Origin: JBLMZI01 sp050258755
GTDB lineage: Bacteria > Bacillota > Syntrophomonadia > Syntrophomonadales > DTU052
NCBI GenBank assembly: GCA_050258755.1
Contig: JBLMZI010000006.1
Location: 186,001 to 250,000, forward strand
Length of the DNA stretch: 64,000 bases
Reading direction: 5' to 3'
Shown: one piece after another, positions 25,218-33,491 of the stretch
How positions within the stretch are numbered: position 1 is the first letter of the stretch
Layout: each line of letters opens with the position of its first letter
The notes under the pieces: model-generated
The model's database searches: none
The model's input: the letters and a program-made list of their open reading frames with translations, nothing else
What the model was told of the DNA's origin: nothing
Translations under genes and position numbers: made by a program

Positions 25218-25592
25218 TCAGGCTTGGTGACAACGTTCCGCTGTCAGAGCCGCAACCGCGTAGTCCCCGTCATGCGATAAACTGACAAATATTTGTCCGA
25301 TTCCTGCAGCCTGCGCCAGCCGCAGCGCATTTCCGGAAAGCCGAATCCCGGGCCGGCCGGTGGGGTCCGATACGACCTCAACCTCCTGAAAGCGGATGCC
25401 GGTCAGGAACACCGGATCGAGCTTTCGAAACGCCTCCTTGACCCCAAACCGCGCAGCGTAAGAAGGATAAGGGTTTGCCCGGGCTTCGCAGTCGGCAATC
25501 TCCTGCTGTGAAAAAACCCTGGTCTGAAATCGCGGCGTTCGCTCCATCACCGAGTGCAGGCGGCTGACACAGACTAAATCGATTCCAATCAC
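25218..25592 (-). CDS. acpS: Holo-[acyl-carrier-protein] synthase AcpS
   Basis: Transfers 4'-phosphopantetheine from CoA to acyl carrier protein. At 124 residues it has the N-terminal MIGIDLVCVSRL with the catalytic Asp, the FGVKEAFRK motif with the catalytic Glu, and the C-terminal FVSLSHDGDYAVAAL. Canonical trimeric AcpS, first gene of acpS-nnr. A TATAAT lies about 30 bp upstream without a clear -35 box. Confidence 0.97.
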   Translation of the reverse strand: MIGIDLVCVSRLHSVMERTPRFQTRVFSQQEIADCEARANPYPSYAARFGVKEAFRKLDPVFLTGIRFQEVEVVSDPTGRPGIRLSGNALRLAQAAGIGQIFVSLSHDGDYAVAALTAERCHQA

Positions 25593-25635
25593 GCAAACGA
25601 CCTCTTAGAAAACTTTCATTTATTATACACGATAA

Positions 25636-25673
25636 ATACAAAAAGCCCTGAAAACATTCGTTTTCAGGGCTTT
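25636..25673 (-). terminator. Terminator of the cheW gene
   Basis: A 14-bp perfect stem AAAGCCCTGAAAAC/GTTTTCAGGGCTTT with a 4-nt loop, followed on the minus strand by TTTTTGTATTT. It separates cheW from acpS. Confidence 0.88.
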
Positions 25674-25683
25674 GCGCTTCTAT

Positions 25684-26157
25684 TTACGCGATATTTGAGT
25701 TCACCAGCTCGGACTTTTCACCCTCGGTCAGAATCTTGGTCATGTCGAGCATGATCAGCAGCCGCTTGTCCAACTTACCGACCCCGTTCAGGTAATCGGC
25801 AGTGATGCCACCGGCGATTGCGGGCGGCGGCTCGATGCTGGTCACCGGCAGGCGAAGCACTTCAGTCACCTCGTCCACGATAATCCCAACCGTCTGACCG
25901 GCAATCTCTACGACAATAATCCGGGTATCATCCGTATATTCGGTGAGTTCCATCGCAAACCGCTTTTTCAGGTCAATGATCGGAATCACGATCCCGCGCA
26001 GGTTGATGATCCCCTCAACGAATGCCGGAACCTGTGGAAGTTTAGTCGGGGTCGTCAGGCGGTTGATCTCCTGAACCTGCGTGATCGGCACCCCGTACTC
26101 ACATACCGTGTTTCCGGATTTCAGGGTAAACACAACGAGTTGAATTTCATCCGCCAC
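25684..26157 (-). CDS. cheW: CheW-like chemotaxis scaffold protein
   Basis: Couples chemoreceptors to the CheA kinase. The 157-residue protein has the CheW fold with YGVPITQVQEINRL, VPAFVEGIINLRGIVIPIID (the key NLRG) and IIVDEVTEVLRLPVTSIEPPP. A GTG start with GAAGGGG 5-6 nt upstream is chosen over a GTG eight codons earlier. It is an isolated gene with its own extended -10 promoter and a terminator, 34 kb from the cheA-cheW-receptor operon at the end of the window. Confidence 0.94.
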   Translation of the reverse strand: MADEIQLVVFTLKSGNTVCEYGVPITQVQEINRLTTPTKLPQVPAFVEGIINLRGIVIPIIDLKKRFAMELTEYTDDTRIIVVEIAGQTVGIIVDEVTEVLRLPVTSIEPPPAIAGGITADYLNGVGKLDKRLLIMLDMTKILTEGEKSELVNSNIA

Positions 26158-26204
26158 AGTATCACCCCTTCTTTCAAGCACATTCCCAGCTTCAGTAATG
26201 ATTT

Positions 26205-26213
26205 ATTATACCA
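26205..26213 (-). promoter_or_regulatory. Extended -10 promoter of cheW
   Basis: TGGTATAAT on the minus strand: an extended -10 (TGn TATAAT) about 48 bp upstream of the cheW GTG, with no good -35 box, as is usual for this promoter type. Confidence 0.55.
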
Positions 26214-26388
26214 TATCGAATCTTGGGGGGAACGACCTGGCCGATCCCCGATAAAAGTCCATCTCCGACTATATTCGCCCTGTCGCGGCTAAGTTCCTGC
26301 CGTTTTTGTCGAAAAATTTCGGAAGTATTACGGGAAAAATGGTGCTCTTTGCCATCGCGGCATGGAATAACCCTCAAAACGCAAGATC

Positions 26389-26432
26389 CCGGGTCATCTC
26401 TTGGTCGAAATTCGAGACCCGGACGTTTTTTT
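26389..26432 (+). terminator. Terminator-like hairpin in the EamA transporter leader
   Basis: CCGGGTC pairs with GACCCGG across a 20-nt loop region, flanked by AAAACG and CGTTTTTTT, giving a strong intrinsic terminator with seven U. It lies 48 nt before the start codon of the transporter, on the same strand, so it may be an attenuator controlled by the 150-200 nt of upstream leader. I could not match a named riboswitch. Confidence 0.7.
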
Positions 26433-26480
26433 ACCGGATGCCAAGGCATAATAAGGAGGTTCGACGAAAGGAAGCAACCG

Positions 26481-27389
26481 ATGAGTTGGCTGTTGTTTGG
26501 ATTGATGGCCCCTGCGGTGTATACCCTGGTCAATTATGCCGACAAATACATTATTTCCGCCGATCTGGTGGAAAAACGGGGGATGCCGCATTATGGCGCG
26601 ATTGTCGGGCTGCTGTTCGGCACCCTGTACTGGGCAATTCTTCAGCCGGCCCCGCTGCCCCCGCTAAAAGCCGGACTGGCCTTGCTGGCCGGTGCCTTAA
26701 CCACCTTCGGCACCGTCTTGTATTTTCAGGCGATGGCCCTGGAAACCGCCAGCCGGATCATCGTCTGGCTCCAGTTGACGCCGATTTTGGTGCTCGGTCT
26801 TTCCTGGCTGTTCCTGGGAGAAATGCTGAAATGGCTTCAGTGGGTCGGATTTCTCCTAATCCTGGCATCCGCGGTCGGGTTCACCCTGTCAGTCGGTCAT
26901 CAGAACGCCCGGTCGAAATGGTTATCCCGTCCCTTCTGGCTGCTGATCGCTTCCGACCTGTTATGGGCGATTTCGACCATTCTGCTGGATTCCATCATCG
27001 GCCATACCCGCTATTCGCCGGTGATCGCTTTAGAAAGCTGGGGAATCGGCCTTGGTGCCATGATCCTCGCCTTCTTCTGCCCCAATGGATTGTCTTCTTT
27101 TCGTAACAGCCTGAACGCGCTCGGCTTCCGGCGTTCCGTTCTGGTCTTTTTGAACGAATCCGGGTATCTGGCCGGAAAACTGCTGACCCTGCTTGCCCTG
27201 GCTTTTGGCCCGGCCGCCCTCGTTTCCGTGCTCGCCAGCACTCAGGTCTTCTTCGGATTGGTTTTCGGCTGGCTGGTCATGCATCTGGCGCCGGGCGTGT
27301 TTGAAGAGGACACCTCAAAAACCGGCCGGATAAGAGCCTTCGCACTCTCATTTTTGATGTTCGGCGGGGTATGGCTGGTGCAGGGATGA
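26481..27389 (+). CDS. EamA/DMT family transporter
   Basis: A 302-residue inner-membrane protein with about ten hydrophobic helices in two EamA repeats (LLFGLMAPAVYTLVNYADK and LLIASDLLWAISTILLDSI mark the starts). The drug/metabolite transporter superfamily exports or imports small molecules; the substrate cannot be read. The ATG is preceded by AAAGGA 9 nt upstream, and a stronger AAGGAGG lies 20 nt upstream. It stands alone, divergent from cheW, and has a long leader with a terminator hairpin. Confidence 0.9.
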   Translation: MSWLLFGLMAPAVYTLVNYADKYIISADLVEKRGMPHYGAIVGLLFGTLYWAILQPAPLPPLKAGLALLAGALTTFGTVLYFQAMALETASRIIVWLQLTPILVLGLSWLFLGEMLKWLQWVGFLLILASAVGFTLSVGHQNARSKWLSRPFWLLIASDLLWAISTILLDSIIGHTRYSPVIALESWGIGLGAMILAFFCPNGLSSFRNSLNALGFRRSVLVFLNESGYLAGKLLTLLALAFGPAALVSVLASTQVFFGLVFGWLVMHLAPGVFEEDTSKTGRIRAFALSFLMFGGVWLVQG

Positions 27390-27538
27390 CAGCCTTGAAA
27401 CCGGGTTCATTGATAAATCCAAAGAAAAAAAGGGGTAACCATGCGGTTAACCCTTTGCCCGAAATTCGTTTTCGGGCCAAGCAGGTGTGGATGGAATTTA
27501 TGACAACCTCATTTCGAGAGGGTATCATCCAAGCGATT

Positions 27539-28885
27539 TCAGCTTGCCCGGGTGGAGCCCAATTCCATGAACCGGTAGCCGTCTTCCCCGTGCATCGACC
27601 GGTCAAGCCCGGCTTCCTCCTCTTCTTCCGATGCCCGGACTGCGCCAAAGCGGCTTAAACCATTTAAAATAAGCCAGGTTCCGATGCCCGCGAATGCGTA
27701 GGTGGCCAGCACCGCAGCCAGCTGGATGAACACCTGTTTCCAGTTCCCGTACAAAAGCCCGTTGGCACCGGCCGGGTTAACCGCCACAGTGGCGAAAACG
27801 CCAGTGGCAAGTGCGCCCAGCGTCCCGCCTACGCCGTGAATGCCGAAGGCGTCCAGTGAGTCGTCGTAGCCAAACTTCTCTTTGGCCTTGGCAACCGCCA
27901 GGTAGCAGACCGGGCTGACCAAAAGCCCCATAATGACTGCCGAAAGCGGGGTAACGTAGCCCGCTGCCGGAGTGATCATCACCAACCCCGCCACAGCGCC
28001 GGATACCAGGCCCAAGCTGGTCGGTTTTCCCTGGTGGATACACTCGGCCAGCATCCAGGACAGCGCACCCGCCGCGGCGCAGGTGTTGGTCACCATGAAA
28101 GCGTGACCGGCCAGGCCGTTCGCGCCGAGCGCGCTGCCGGCATTGAAACCGAACCACCCGAACCACAGCAGCCCAGCGCCGAGGATTGTCAGCGGCAGGT
28201 TATGCGGCAGAATTGGCTCTTTGCCATAACCCAACCGCCGCCCAAGGAAGACCGCGGCGACCAGCCCGGAGATGCCTGAGCTGATGTGAACCACGGTTCC
28301 GCCCGCAAAATCGAGCGCGCCGAGATTACGGATCCAGCCGTTCACACCCCAGACCCAGTGGGCCAACGGATCGTATATGAACGTGGTCCAGAGCAGGATA
28401 AAGATCACAAACATGGAGAATTTCATGCGTTCCGCCACCGCGCCAATGATCAGGCCAGCCGTGATGATCGCAAACATGAGCTGGAACATGGAAAAAACCG
28501 AAGCCGGTATTGTTGCAGCATAGTCCGGGTTCGGCTCCATCCCGACCCCGGCATGGCCAAGCCACTGCAGACCGCCGATCAGATGGTGAACGTCAGGGCC
28601 AAACGACAGGGTGTAGCCAAAAAGAATCCACTGCACCGAGACCAGCGCCATAACCGCAAAACACTGCATCAGGATGCTCATAACGTTCTTGCGGCGGACC
28701 ATCCCGCCATAAAAGAGAGCCAGGCCCGGTGTCATCAAGAGAACCAGCGCGGCGGAAACCATGATAAAAGCAGTATCTCCAGGGTTCACCCCGGGCTTGT
28801 CGAGCGCCAGCACTGGCAGAGCGCCGGTCAAAATAGCAAGGATCGCTGCTATGAGTCCGATTACGAAACGCCTTATTGGCAGCAT
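27539..28885 (-). CDS. amt: Ammonium transporter Amt
   Basis: Channel for ammonium across the cytoplasmic membrane. The 448-residue protein begins with a cleavable-looking hydrophobic segment and has eleven further helices. Signatures: GLALFYGGMVRRKNV, FAGGTVVHISSGISGLVAA (pore His), and DDSLDAFGIHGVGGTLGALATGVF. The tail is acidic and cytoplasmic (RASEEEEEAGLDRSMHGEDG). The second ATG is chosen since AAGGGA stands 9 nt upstream; the first abuts the site. It follows glnB, the usual PII-Amt pairing, and shares its promoter and leader. Confidence 0.97.
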   Translation of the reverse strand: MLPIRRFVIGLIAAILAILTGALPVLALDKPGVNPGDTAFIMVSAALVLLMTPGLALFYGGMVRRKNVMSILMQCFAVMALVSVQWILFGYTLSFGPDVHHLIGGLQWLGHAGVGMEPNPDYAATIPASVFSMFQLMFAIITAGLIIGAVAERMKFSMFVIFILLWTTFIYDPLAHWVWGVNGWIRNLGALDFAGGTVVHISSGISGLVAAVFLGRRLGYGKEPILPHNLPLTILGAGLLWFGWFGFNAGSALGANGLAGHAFMVTNTCAAAGALSWMLAECIHQGKPTSLGLVSGAVAGLVMITPAAGYVTPLSAVIMGLLVSPVCYLAVAKAKEKFGYDDSLDAFGIHGVGGTLGALATGVFATVAVNPAGANGLLYGNWKQVFIQLAAVLATYAFAGIGTWLILNGLSRFGAVRASEEEEEAGLDRSMHGEDGYRFMELGSTRAS

Positions 28886-29029
28886 AACCGTCATTCCCTT
28901 CGTATTGGATTCGTTCTTCACGAACCGGCCGGAAATGAAAATGCGCCCTTCCCGCCGATTCGACGTCAAGAGCGCCATTGCTCAAAGGGTTTCATTTTTC
29001 TGTAAGCGGCGGGACCCTGAACCGGTCCT

Positions 29030-29368
29030 TTAAAGCGCGGCATCTCCGCGTTCGCCGGAACTGATCCTGACAATTTCCTCGACTGGATAAACAAAAATCT
29101 TTCCATCGCCCACTTTGCCTGTCTGGCAGACCTTCACAATGGCCTCGACAATACGGTCGAGCCAGTGATCGCGGCAAATAATTTCCACTTTTACCTTGGG
29201 GTACAGGTCGATGGTGTGCGGCTGCCCTCGAAAGAACTGTTTTTGATCCCGCTGCAGCCCGCGTCCCATTACATCGTAAACCGTCATTCCCCGGACCTGC
29301 ATCTCGTCCAGTACGGCCTTCAATTCCTCCACCTTGCCCGGCCGTATGATCGCTTCAATCTTTTTCAT
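29030..29368 (-). CDS. glnB: PII nitrogen regulatory protein
   Basis: Trimeric sensor of 2-oxoglutarate and ATP/ADP that plugs Amt when nitrogen is plentiful. The 112-residue sequence has KKIEAIIRPGKVEELKAVL, the T-loop region RDQKQFFRGQPHTIDLYPK, and the nucleotide loop GKVGDGKIFVYPVEEIVRI. At the position of the usual uridylylated Tyr51 there is a Phe (KQFFRG), so this protein should not be modified by GlnD-type enzymes. GAAGGAGG precedes the ATG. First gene of glnB-amt, behind a terminator-containing leader. Confidence 0.96.
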   Translation of the reverse strand: MKKIEAIIRPGKVEELKAVLDEMQVRGMTVYDVMGRGLQRDQKQFFRGQPHTIDLYPKVKVEIICRDHWLDRIVEAIVKVCQTGKVGDGKIFVYPVEEIVRISSGERGDAAL

Positions 29369-29404
29369 CCCGGGTCACCTCCTTCAAAGATGCGCATGAA
29401 CTGC

Positions 29405-29450
29405 AAAAAAGACAAGGCGCTCTGGTTCCGTTCGGGACCGAAAGCGCCTT
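29405..29450 (-). terminator. Terminator in the glnB-amt leader
   Basis: On the minus strand AAGGCGCT pairs with AGCGCCTT, with further pairing inside (GGT..CC/GG.ACC), followed by GTCTTTTTT. It lies between the promoter and the glnB start, so transcription must pass it. Its 5' arm overlaps the AAAGGC-loop hairpin described next. Confidence 0.85.
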
Positions 29451-29455
29451 TGCTT
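29442..29455 (-). promoter_or_regulatory. ANTAR-type antiterminator hairpin in the glnB-amt leader
   Basis: The leader RNA can form AAGC-[AAAGGC]-GCTT: a 4-bp stem with a hexaloop that has A at position 1 and G at position 4, the hallmark reported for RNA targets of ANTAR proteins. Forming it uses bases of the terminator 5' arm, so the two structures exclude each other. The same hexaloop occurs in the ANTAR-glnA leader. A second, upstream hairpin of the motif is not obvious. Confidence 0.6.
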
Positions 29456-29479
29456 GAGCCACTGATTCAGTTCTGTTCT

Positions 29480-29510
29480 CATTATACCTCTGGCGTGCTC
29501 TATTTGTAAA
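29480..29510 (-). promoter_or_regulatory. Promoter of glnB-amt
   Basis: Minus-strand TTTACA (-35), 18-bp spacer, TATAAT (-10), about 110 bp upstream of the glnB ATG. Confidence 0.7.
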
Positions 29511-29546
29511 TATTTTAGAATGATATTCCGCATGGTGAAACGCCTA

Positions 29547-30281
29547 TTACACGCCGGCGTACATGGTCTTGTATGGCCGTTCCCCTTTCGGAACGATCTT
29601 GACGAACTCCATGGCCTGGAGTTCCGCAAGCTCAAGTCCGAACTGCTCGGCAAACCCGGCCAGATAAAATTCGATCAGTTTATTATCTTCAGTCTCCATG
29701 GCCGCGGTTTGCGCTCCCGGCCCGAGGTCCCCTTGAAACCGGCTTTTATTAACATAGATCACGCCGCCATACATGCCGACGCCGCACTGGCGCCCGGTCA
29801 CCGGCCCTTCCTTTTCAAGGCCGAGCACAATGATCGTCCCCCCGGCCATGTACTCACCCAAAAAATCACCGGCAGTTCCACCGATAATCAGCGCCGGCGG
29901 GTTCGTTCCGGATGCTTTGATATGAATCCCGGCCCGGGAACCGACGTCCCCACGGATATAGATGGTGCCGCCGCTCATCCCGTAGCCGAGAATGTCGCCA
30001 GCCCGCCCCGAGATTGCTAAAAAGCCGCTATTCATCGTGTTCGCAATACAGTCCTGTACGTTTCCGTTGACAATAATCCGTGGACCCGCCATATAGGCCG
30101 CCAGATCGTTGCCGCCGGTCCCTTCGATTTCCAGCTCAAGCTCACCGGACAAACCGCTGGCAATATAGCGATGGCCGTTGACATTAACCAGTTTCAACTG
30201 GGTTTCGCCGCTCTGGTAGATTTCGCGGACTTTCGCATTCAGTTCGCGGTAACCCAATTCCTGCGCATCGATAATCTGCAT
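29547..30281 (-). CDS. Glutamate synthase GXGXG-domain subunit (GltB3/GlxC-like)
   Basis: A 244-residue stand-alone version of the C-terminal beta-helix domain of glutamate synthase. Repeated Gly-rich turns typical of the GXGXG fold are visible (AGDILGYGMSGGTIYIRGDV, GTAGDFLGEYMAGGTIIVLG, GRQCGVGMYGGVIYV). In archaea and clostridia this domain is a separate gene beside the amidotransferase and FMN domains, as here. GGAGGG precedes the ATG; it follows the FAD oxidoreductase gene by 5 bp. It is the last gene of the cluster before glnB. Confidence 0.92.
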   Translation of the reverse strand: MQIIDAQELGYRELNAKVREIYQSGETQLKLVNVNGHRYIASGLSGELELEIEGTGGNDLAAYMAGPRIIVNGNVQDCIANTMNSGFLAISGRAGDILGYGMSGGTIYIRGDVGSRAGIHIKASGTNPPALIIGGTAGDFLGEYMAGGTIIVLGLEKEGPVTGRQCGVGMYGGVIYVNKSRFQGDLGPGAQTAAMETEDNKLIEFYLAGFAEQFGLELAELQAMEFVKIVPKGERPYKTMYAGV

Positions 30282-30286
30282 CTTCT

Positions 30287-31519
30287 TCAGCCCTCCATCC
30301 CGGTGCTAAAGCACCGATCAAAAACCATACCGCTCAGGCTGTCGCCCAGAAGCAGTTCCTGGGATCCCGAAACATTCACACCCCGTCGGATTAGGTCGGT
30401 AATTATGCCGATTTTTTCAGCTTTGTTCACAGCAATCAACCCAACCGGAACCCCATCACGGAAAACGACTTTCCGGTAACTCTTCCGGTCCGGCCAGATC
30501 TTCGTCAGGCCCTCCTCCTTAGATTGTCCGGCCGACATGACGGTTAAGCCAAGCAATCGCGTGGAATTCAGCGGGAGCGTTCCCCGGTAGCACTCCGGTT
30601 TTCCGGCCATAGCACGGCCTGCGGCACGGCCTTGTTCCAGAGCAGCCGGCAGCAGGGCGTTTACCGTCTTTTCTCCCGTGAAAAACGAGGCTGCTTCGGC
30701 AACATCACCAGCGGCATAAATGCCGGGTACGCTGGTTTCGAGGCATTCGTCGACGAGAATCCCGCGTTTGACCGATAAACCGGCCATCCGGGACAGTTCC
30801 AGGTCCGGTGCGCTTCCGGCCGCGATCACCACCAGGTCTGCGGAAAGGCTTTCCCCGGATGAAAGAATCACCCGCTCGGCAATCACATTACCCGTGACTT
30901 CCACGACCCGTACACCCAGCCGAAAGGCAATCCCCTGCTGTTCAAGGTGTCGTTTTACAATATCCGAAGCGGTCTGATCCAGCGTGGCATTGAGCAGGGT
31001 TTCCGCCAGATCGACCACCGTCACATTCGCATGCCGCGCATGCAGCGCTTCTGCAGCCTTGAGCCCGACCAGCCCGGCCCCAATCACCACCGCCCGGCTG
31101 CCCGCCCGGATCAGCGTCTGCACCCTTTCCGCATCGGCCAGGGTATAAAAGCCGACCACGTTTTCACGCATCTGAGAATAAGTATGGAACAGCGCCGGCT
31201 TTCCGCCGACTGCCAGCAGCAGCCGGTCGTAGCCCAAAGTCTGCCCATTGTTCAACCGAACCGTTTTAGCCTGGCCATCCAGTGCGACCGCCCGCGCTTT
31301 AATGAGATTTACCCGCAGCCGATCAGCATATTCAGCATCCTTGTACGGCACTTTTTCCGGATCTGTTTTCCCCGCCAGAAGGTAGGAAATCAGCGGGCGC
31401 GAGTACGCGGGAAATCCTTCATCGGCAACCACTGTGACCGATCCGTCAGGATCGACGGCGCGAATCCCTTCGACCGCGCCGACCGCGGCAAATGAACCAC
31501 CAATGATCACGTACTGCAT
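30287..31519 (-). CDS. FAD-dependent pyridine nucleotide-disulfide-type oxidoreductase of the GOGAT cluster
   Basis: A 410-residue flavoprotein with the N-terminal FAD Rossmann motif (VIIGGSFAAVGAVEGI; the third Gly position differs from GxGxxG), the NAD(P) site VVIGAGLVGLKAAEALH at about 145 and the second FAD motif GIYAAGDVAEA at about 268. No redox-active CxxxxC is seen, as in NADH oxidase/rubredoxin-reductase-like members. Because it lies between the ferredoxin and GXGXG subunits of glutamate synthase, it most likely supplies electrons from NAD(P)H, taking the place of the GltD subunit. Confidence 0.88.
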   Translation of the reverse strand: MQYVIIGGSFAAVGAVEGIRAVDPDGSVTVVADEGFPAYSRPLISYLLAGKTDPEKVPYKDAEYADRLRVNLIKARAVALDGQAKTVRLNNGQTLGYDRLLLAVGGKPALFHTYSQMRENVVGFYTLADAERVQTLIRAGSRAVVIGAGLVGLKAAEALHARHANVTVVDLAETLLNATLDQTASDIVKRHLEQQGIAFRLGVRVVEVTGNVIAERVILSSGESLSADLVVIAAGSAPDLELSRMAGLSVKRGILVDECLETSVPGIYAAGDVAEAASFFTGEKTVNALLPAALEQGRAAGRAMAGKPECYRGTLPLNSTRLLGLTVMSAGQSKEEGLTKIWPDRKSYRKVVFRDGVPVGLIAVNKAEKIGIITDLIRRGVNVSGSQELLLGDSLSGMVFDRCFSTGMEG

Positions 31520-31521
31520 GA

Positions 31522-31995
31522 CTACACCTCCTCCTCACGGATATCAACCACGATCAGGGCCGCATTGGGGCACAGCCCGACACAGGCCGGTGAAGCCAGA
31601 CCCTGGCATAAATCACATTTGAACGCTTTGCCAAAACCCGAGTCCGGACCCGCTACCGCGCCATGCGGGCAGGCCAGCACACAGCTGAAGCAGCCAACAC
31701 AGCGGTCCTGGTCCAGGAAAACCGTTCCGGTTTCCGGGTCCTTGCGCAGCGCGCCGCCGATACAGACTTTGATGCACTCCGGCTCCTCGCAGTGCTGGCA
31801 CCGTACCGTACGGTAGTCGCAGCCATCCAGGGTTTCTTCGATATACAACCGCGGGACCGGTTTTTCGCCAGTCTTCATGGCCCGAATGATGTCCTCGGGA
31901 TAAGGAGAATGCGCAACCCGGCAGGCCAGGCGGCACAGGCCGCAGCCCAGACAGTATTCGGATAATGACTTTACCCTGCGATAGTTTTCGTTCAT
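31522..31995 (-). CDS. [4Fe-4S] ferredoxin subunit of the GOGAT cluster
   Basis: A 157-residue iron-sulfur protein with the Cys groups CLGCGLCRLAC (about 15), CQHCEEPECIKVC (about 67), CVGCFSCVLAC (about 98) and CDLCQGLASPACVGLC (about 126), i.e. up to four clusters in the HycB/CooF-like arrangement. Its ATG overlaps the stop of the FMN subunit gene by 4 bp. It is expected to pass electrons between the FAD oxidoreductase and the FMN/3Fe-4S subunit. Confidence 0.9.
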   Translation of the reverse strand: MNENYRRVKSLSEYCLGCGLCRLACRVAHSPYPEDIIRAMKTGEKPVPRLYIEETLDGCDYRTVRCQHCEEPECIKVCIGGALRKDPETGTVFLDQDRCVGCFSCVLACPHGAVAGPDSGFGKAFKCDLCQGLASPACVGLCPNAALIVVDIREEEV

Positions 31996-33491
31996 TCTCC
32001 CACCGCCTTTATGCCAAGGATCTCAAGTTCCCGTTCGGAAAGACCGACGCCGCGAAGCATCAGCCGGTTTCCGCGCAGGCTTTCGATCGAGTTCATGCCC
32101 ATTCCGCCTAAAAACTCCATTATTTCGTGCTTCCAGGCCTGCATCAGGTTGGTGGCGCGCTGAAACCCGATTTCCGGATTCAACCGCCGGGTCAGCTTCG
32201 GATTCTGGGTCGCAATCCCCCAGTTACAGCGGCCGGTATAACAGTTCTGACACATATGGCATCCGAGGGAAACCAGGGCCGCGGTTCCGATGTAAATGGC
32301 ATCGGCCCCCAGCGCAATCGCCTTGACCACGTCCGCGCTGTTGCGAATACCGCCGGAAGCGATCAATGACACCTCGCCGCGAATCCCTTCCTCCCGCAGC
32401 CGCTCATCGACAGCCGCCAGCGCGAATTCGATCGGGATGCCGACCTCGTTCCGGATTCGCAGCGGCGCCGCACCGGTCCCGCCGCGATACCCGTCGATCG
32501 CGATATAATCGGCCCCGGCCCGCACGATCCCGGAGGCAATGGCCGCGACATTGTGCACTGCCGCAATCTTGACCCCGACCGGCTTGGCATAGGCCGTAGC
32601 TTCCTTGAGCGAGTAAATCAGCTGATGCAAGTCTTCAATCGAGTAAATATCATGATGCGGCGCGGGCGAAATCGCGTCACCGCCAATCGGTATTTTCCGG
32701 GTGTTGGCAACGTCCGCATTCACTTTTTCACCTGGTAAATGGCCGCCGATTCCCGGTTTTGCGCCCTGGCCGATCTTGATTTCGATCGCGGAGGCGTCCG
32801 CCAGGTATTCCGGGGAAACCCCGAACCGGCCCGATGCGACCTGAACCACAGCCCGGCTTCGGTATTTGCGGACTTCTTCGTGGAGTCCACCTTCTCCGGT
32901 ATTCCAATAGGTCCCACACTCAACCGCGGCCCGGGCCAGGGATTTATGAACATTGAGGCTGACCGATCCGAAGGACATCGCCGAAAACATCACCGGTACA
33001 TCCAATTCCAGCTGGGGATACTCGGTCATCCCATTCTTCCAGGCGCCATCGACAAGCGCTGGTCTGCGCCCCAAAAAAGTCTTGAGCTCCATCGGCTCCC
33101 GCAGGGGATCGATCGACGGATTGGTCACCTGAGACGCATTGATCAGCATGTGATCCCAGTAAGTGGGTAACGCCTTCGCGTTGCCCATACCGGTTAACAG
33201 CACACCGCTGGTATCAGCCTGCAGATAAATCTCGTTCAAGGTCCGGGTGGTCCACAAACCGTGAGCACGGGTCGGTGACTGAAACTCGCGGACCGCCAGC
33301 GCCCGAGTCGGGCACAGATGTACACAGCGCAGGCAGGCGACGCATTTGTCTTCGTCCGAACGGATAGAACCGTCAAAGGCGTTGAACGCGTGCGCCTGAT
33401 TCGCACACTGGTTGACACAGACACCGCATTCCACGCAGCGCGCTTCATCACGGTCGATTTGGAATCTGGTGCTAAGCAGGTTTCTGGCCAC
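31992..33491 (-). CDS. Glutamate synthase FMN-domain subunit (GltB2-like) with N-terminal ferredoxin domain
   Basis: A 499-residue synthase subunit. An N-terminal 2x[4Fe-4S] domain (CVECGVCVNQC, CVACLRCVHLC) precedes the FMN barrel where 2-oxoglutarate and ammonia combine: PVMFSAMSFGSVSLNVHKSL, IKIGQGAKPGIGGHLPGEKV, IDGYRGGTGAAPL, and the 3Fe-4S Cys triplet in CHMCQNCYTGRCNWGIATQ. A GTG start is chosen, 8 nt after AGGAGG; it overlaps the amidotransferase gene by 20 bp. The ferredoxin-domain fusion is typical of archaeal-type glutamate synthase. Confidence 0.95.
   Translation of the reverse strand: MARNLLSTRFQIDRDEARCVECGVCVNQCANQAHAFNAFDGSIRSDEDKCVACLRCVHLCPTRALAVREFQSPTRAHGLWTTRTLNEIYLQADTSGVLLTGMGNAKALPTYWDHMLINASQVTNPSIDPLREPMELKTFLGRRPALVDGAWKNGMTEYPQLELDVPVMFSAMSFGSVSLNVHKSLARAAVECGTYWNTGEGGLHEEVRKYRSRAVVQVASGRFGVSPEYLADASAIEIKIGQGAKPGIGGHLPGEKVNADVANTRKIPIGGDAISPAPHHDIYSIEDLHQLIYSLKEATAYAKPVGVKIAAVHNVAAIASGIVRAGADYIAIDGYRGGTGAAPLRIRNEVGIPIEFALAAVDERLREEGIRGEVSLIASGGIRNSADVVKAIALGADAIYIGTAALVSLGCHMCQNCYTGRCNWGIATQNPKLTRRLNPEIGFQRATNLMQAWKHEIMEFLGGMGMNSIESLRGNRLMLRGVGLSERELEILGIKAVGE

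Noticed and set aside
26214..26432. T-box, SAM, guanidine or c-di-GMP riboswitch in the EamA leader
   Set aside because: None of the signature sequences I know (for example the T-box GGTGGTACCGCG block) is present.
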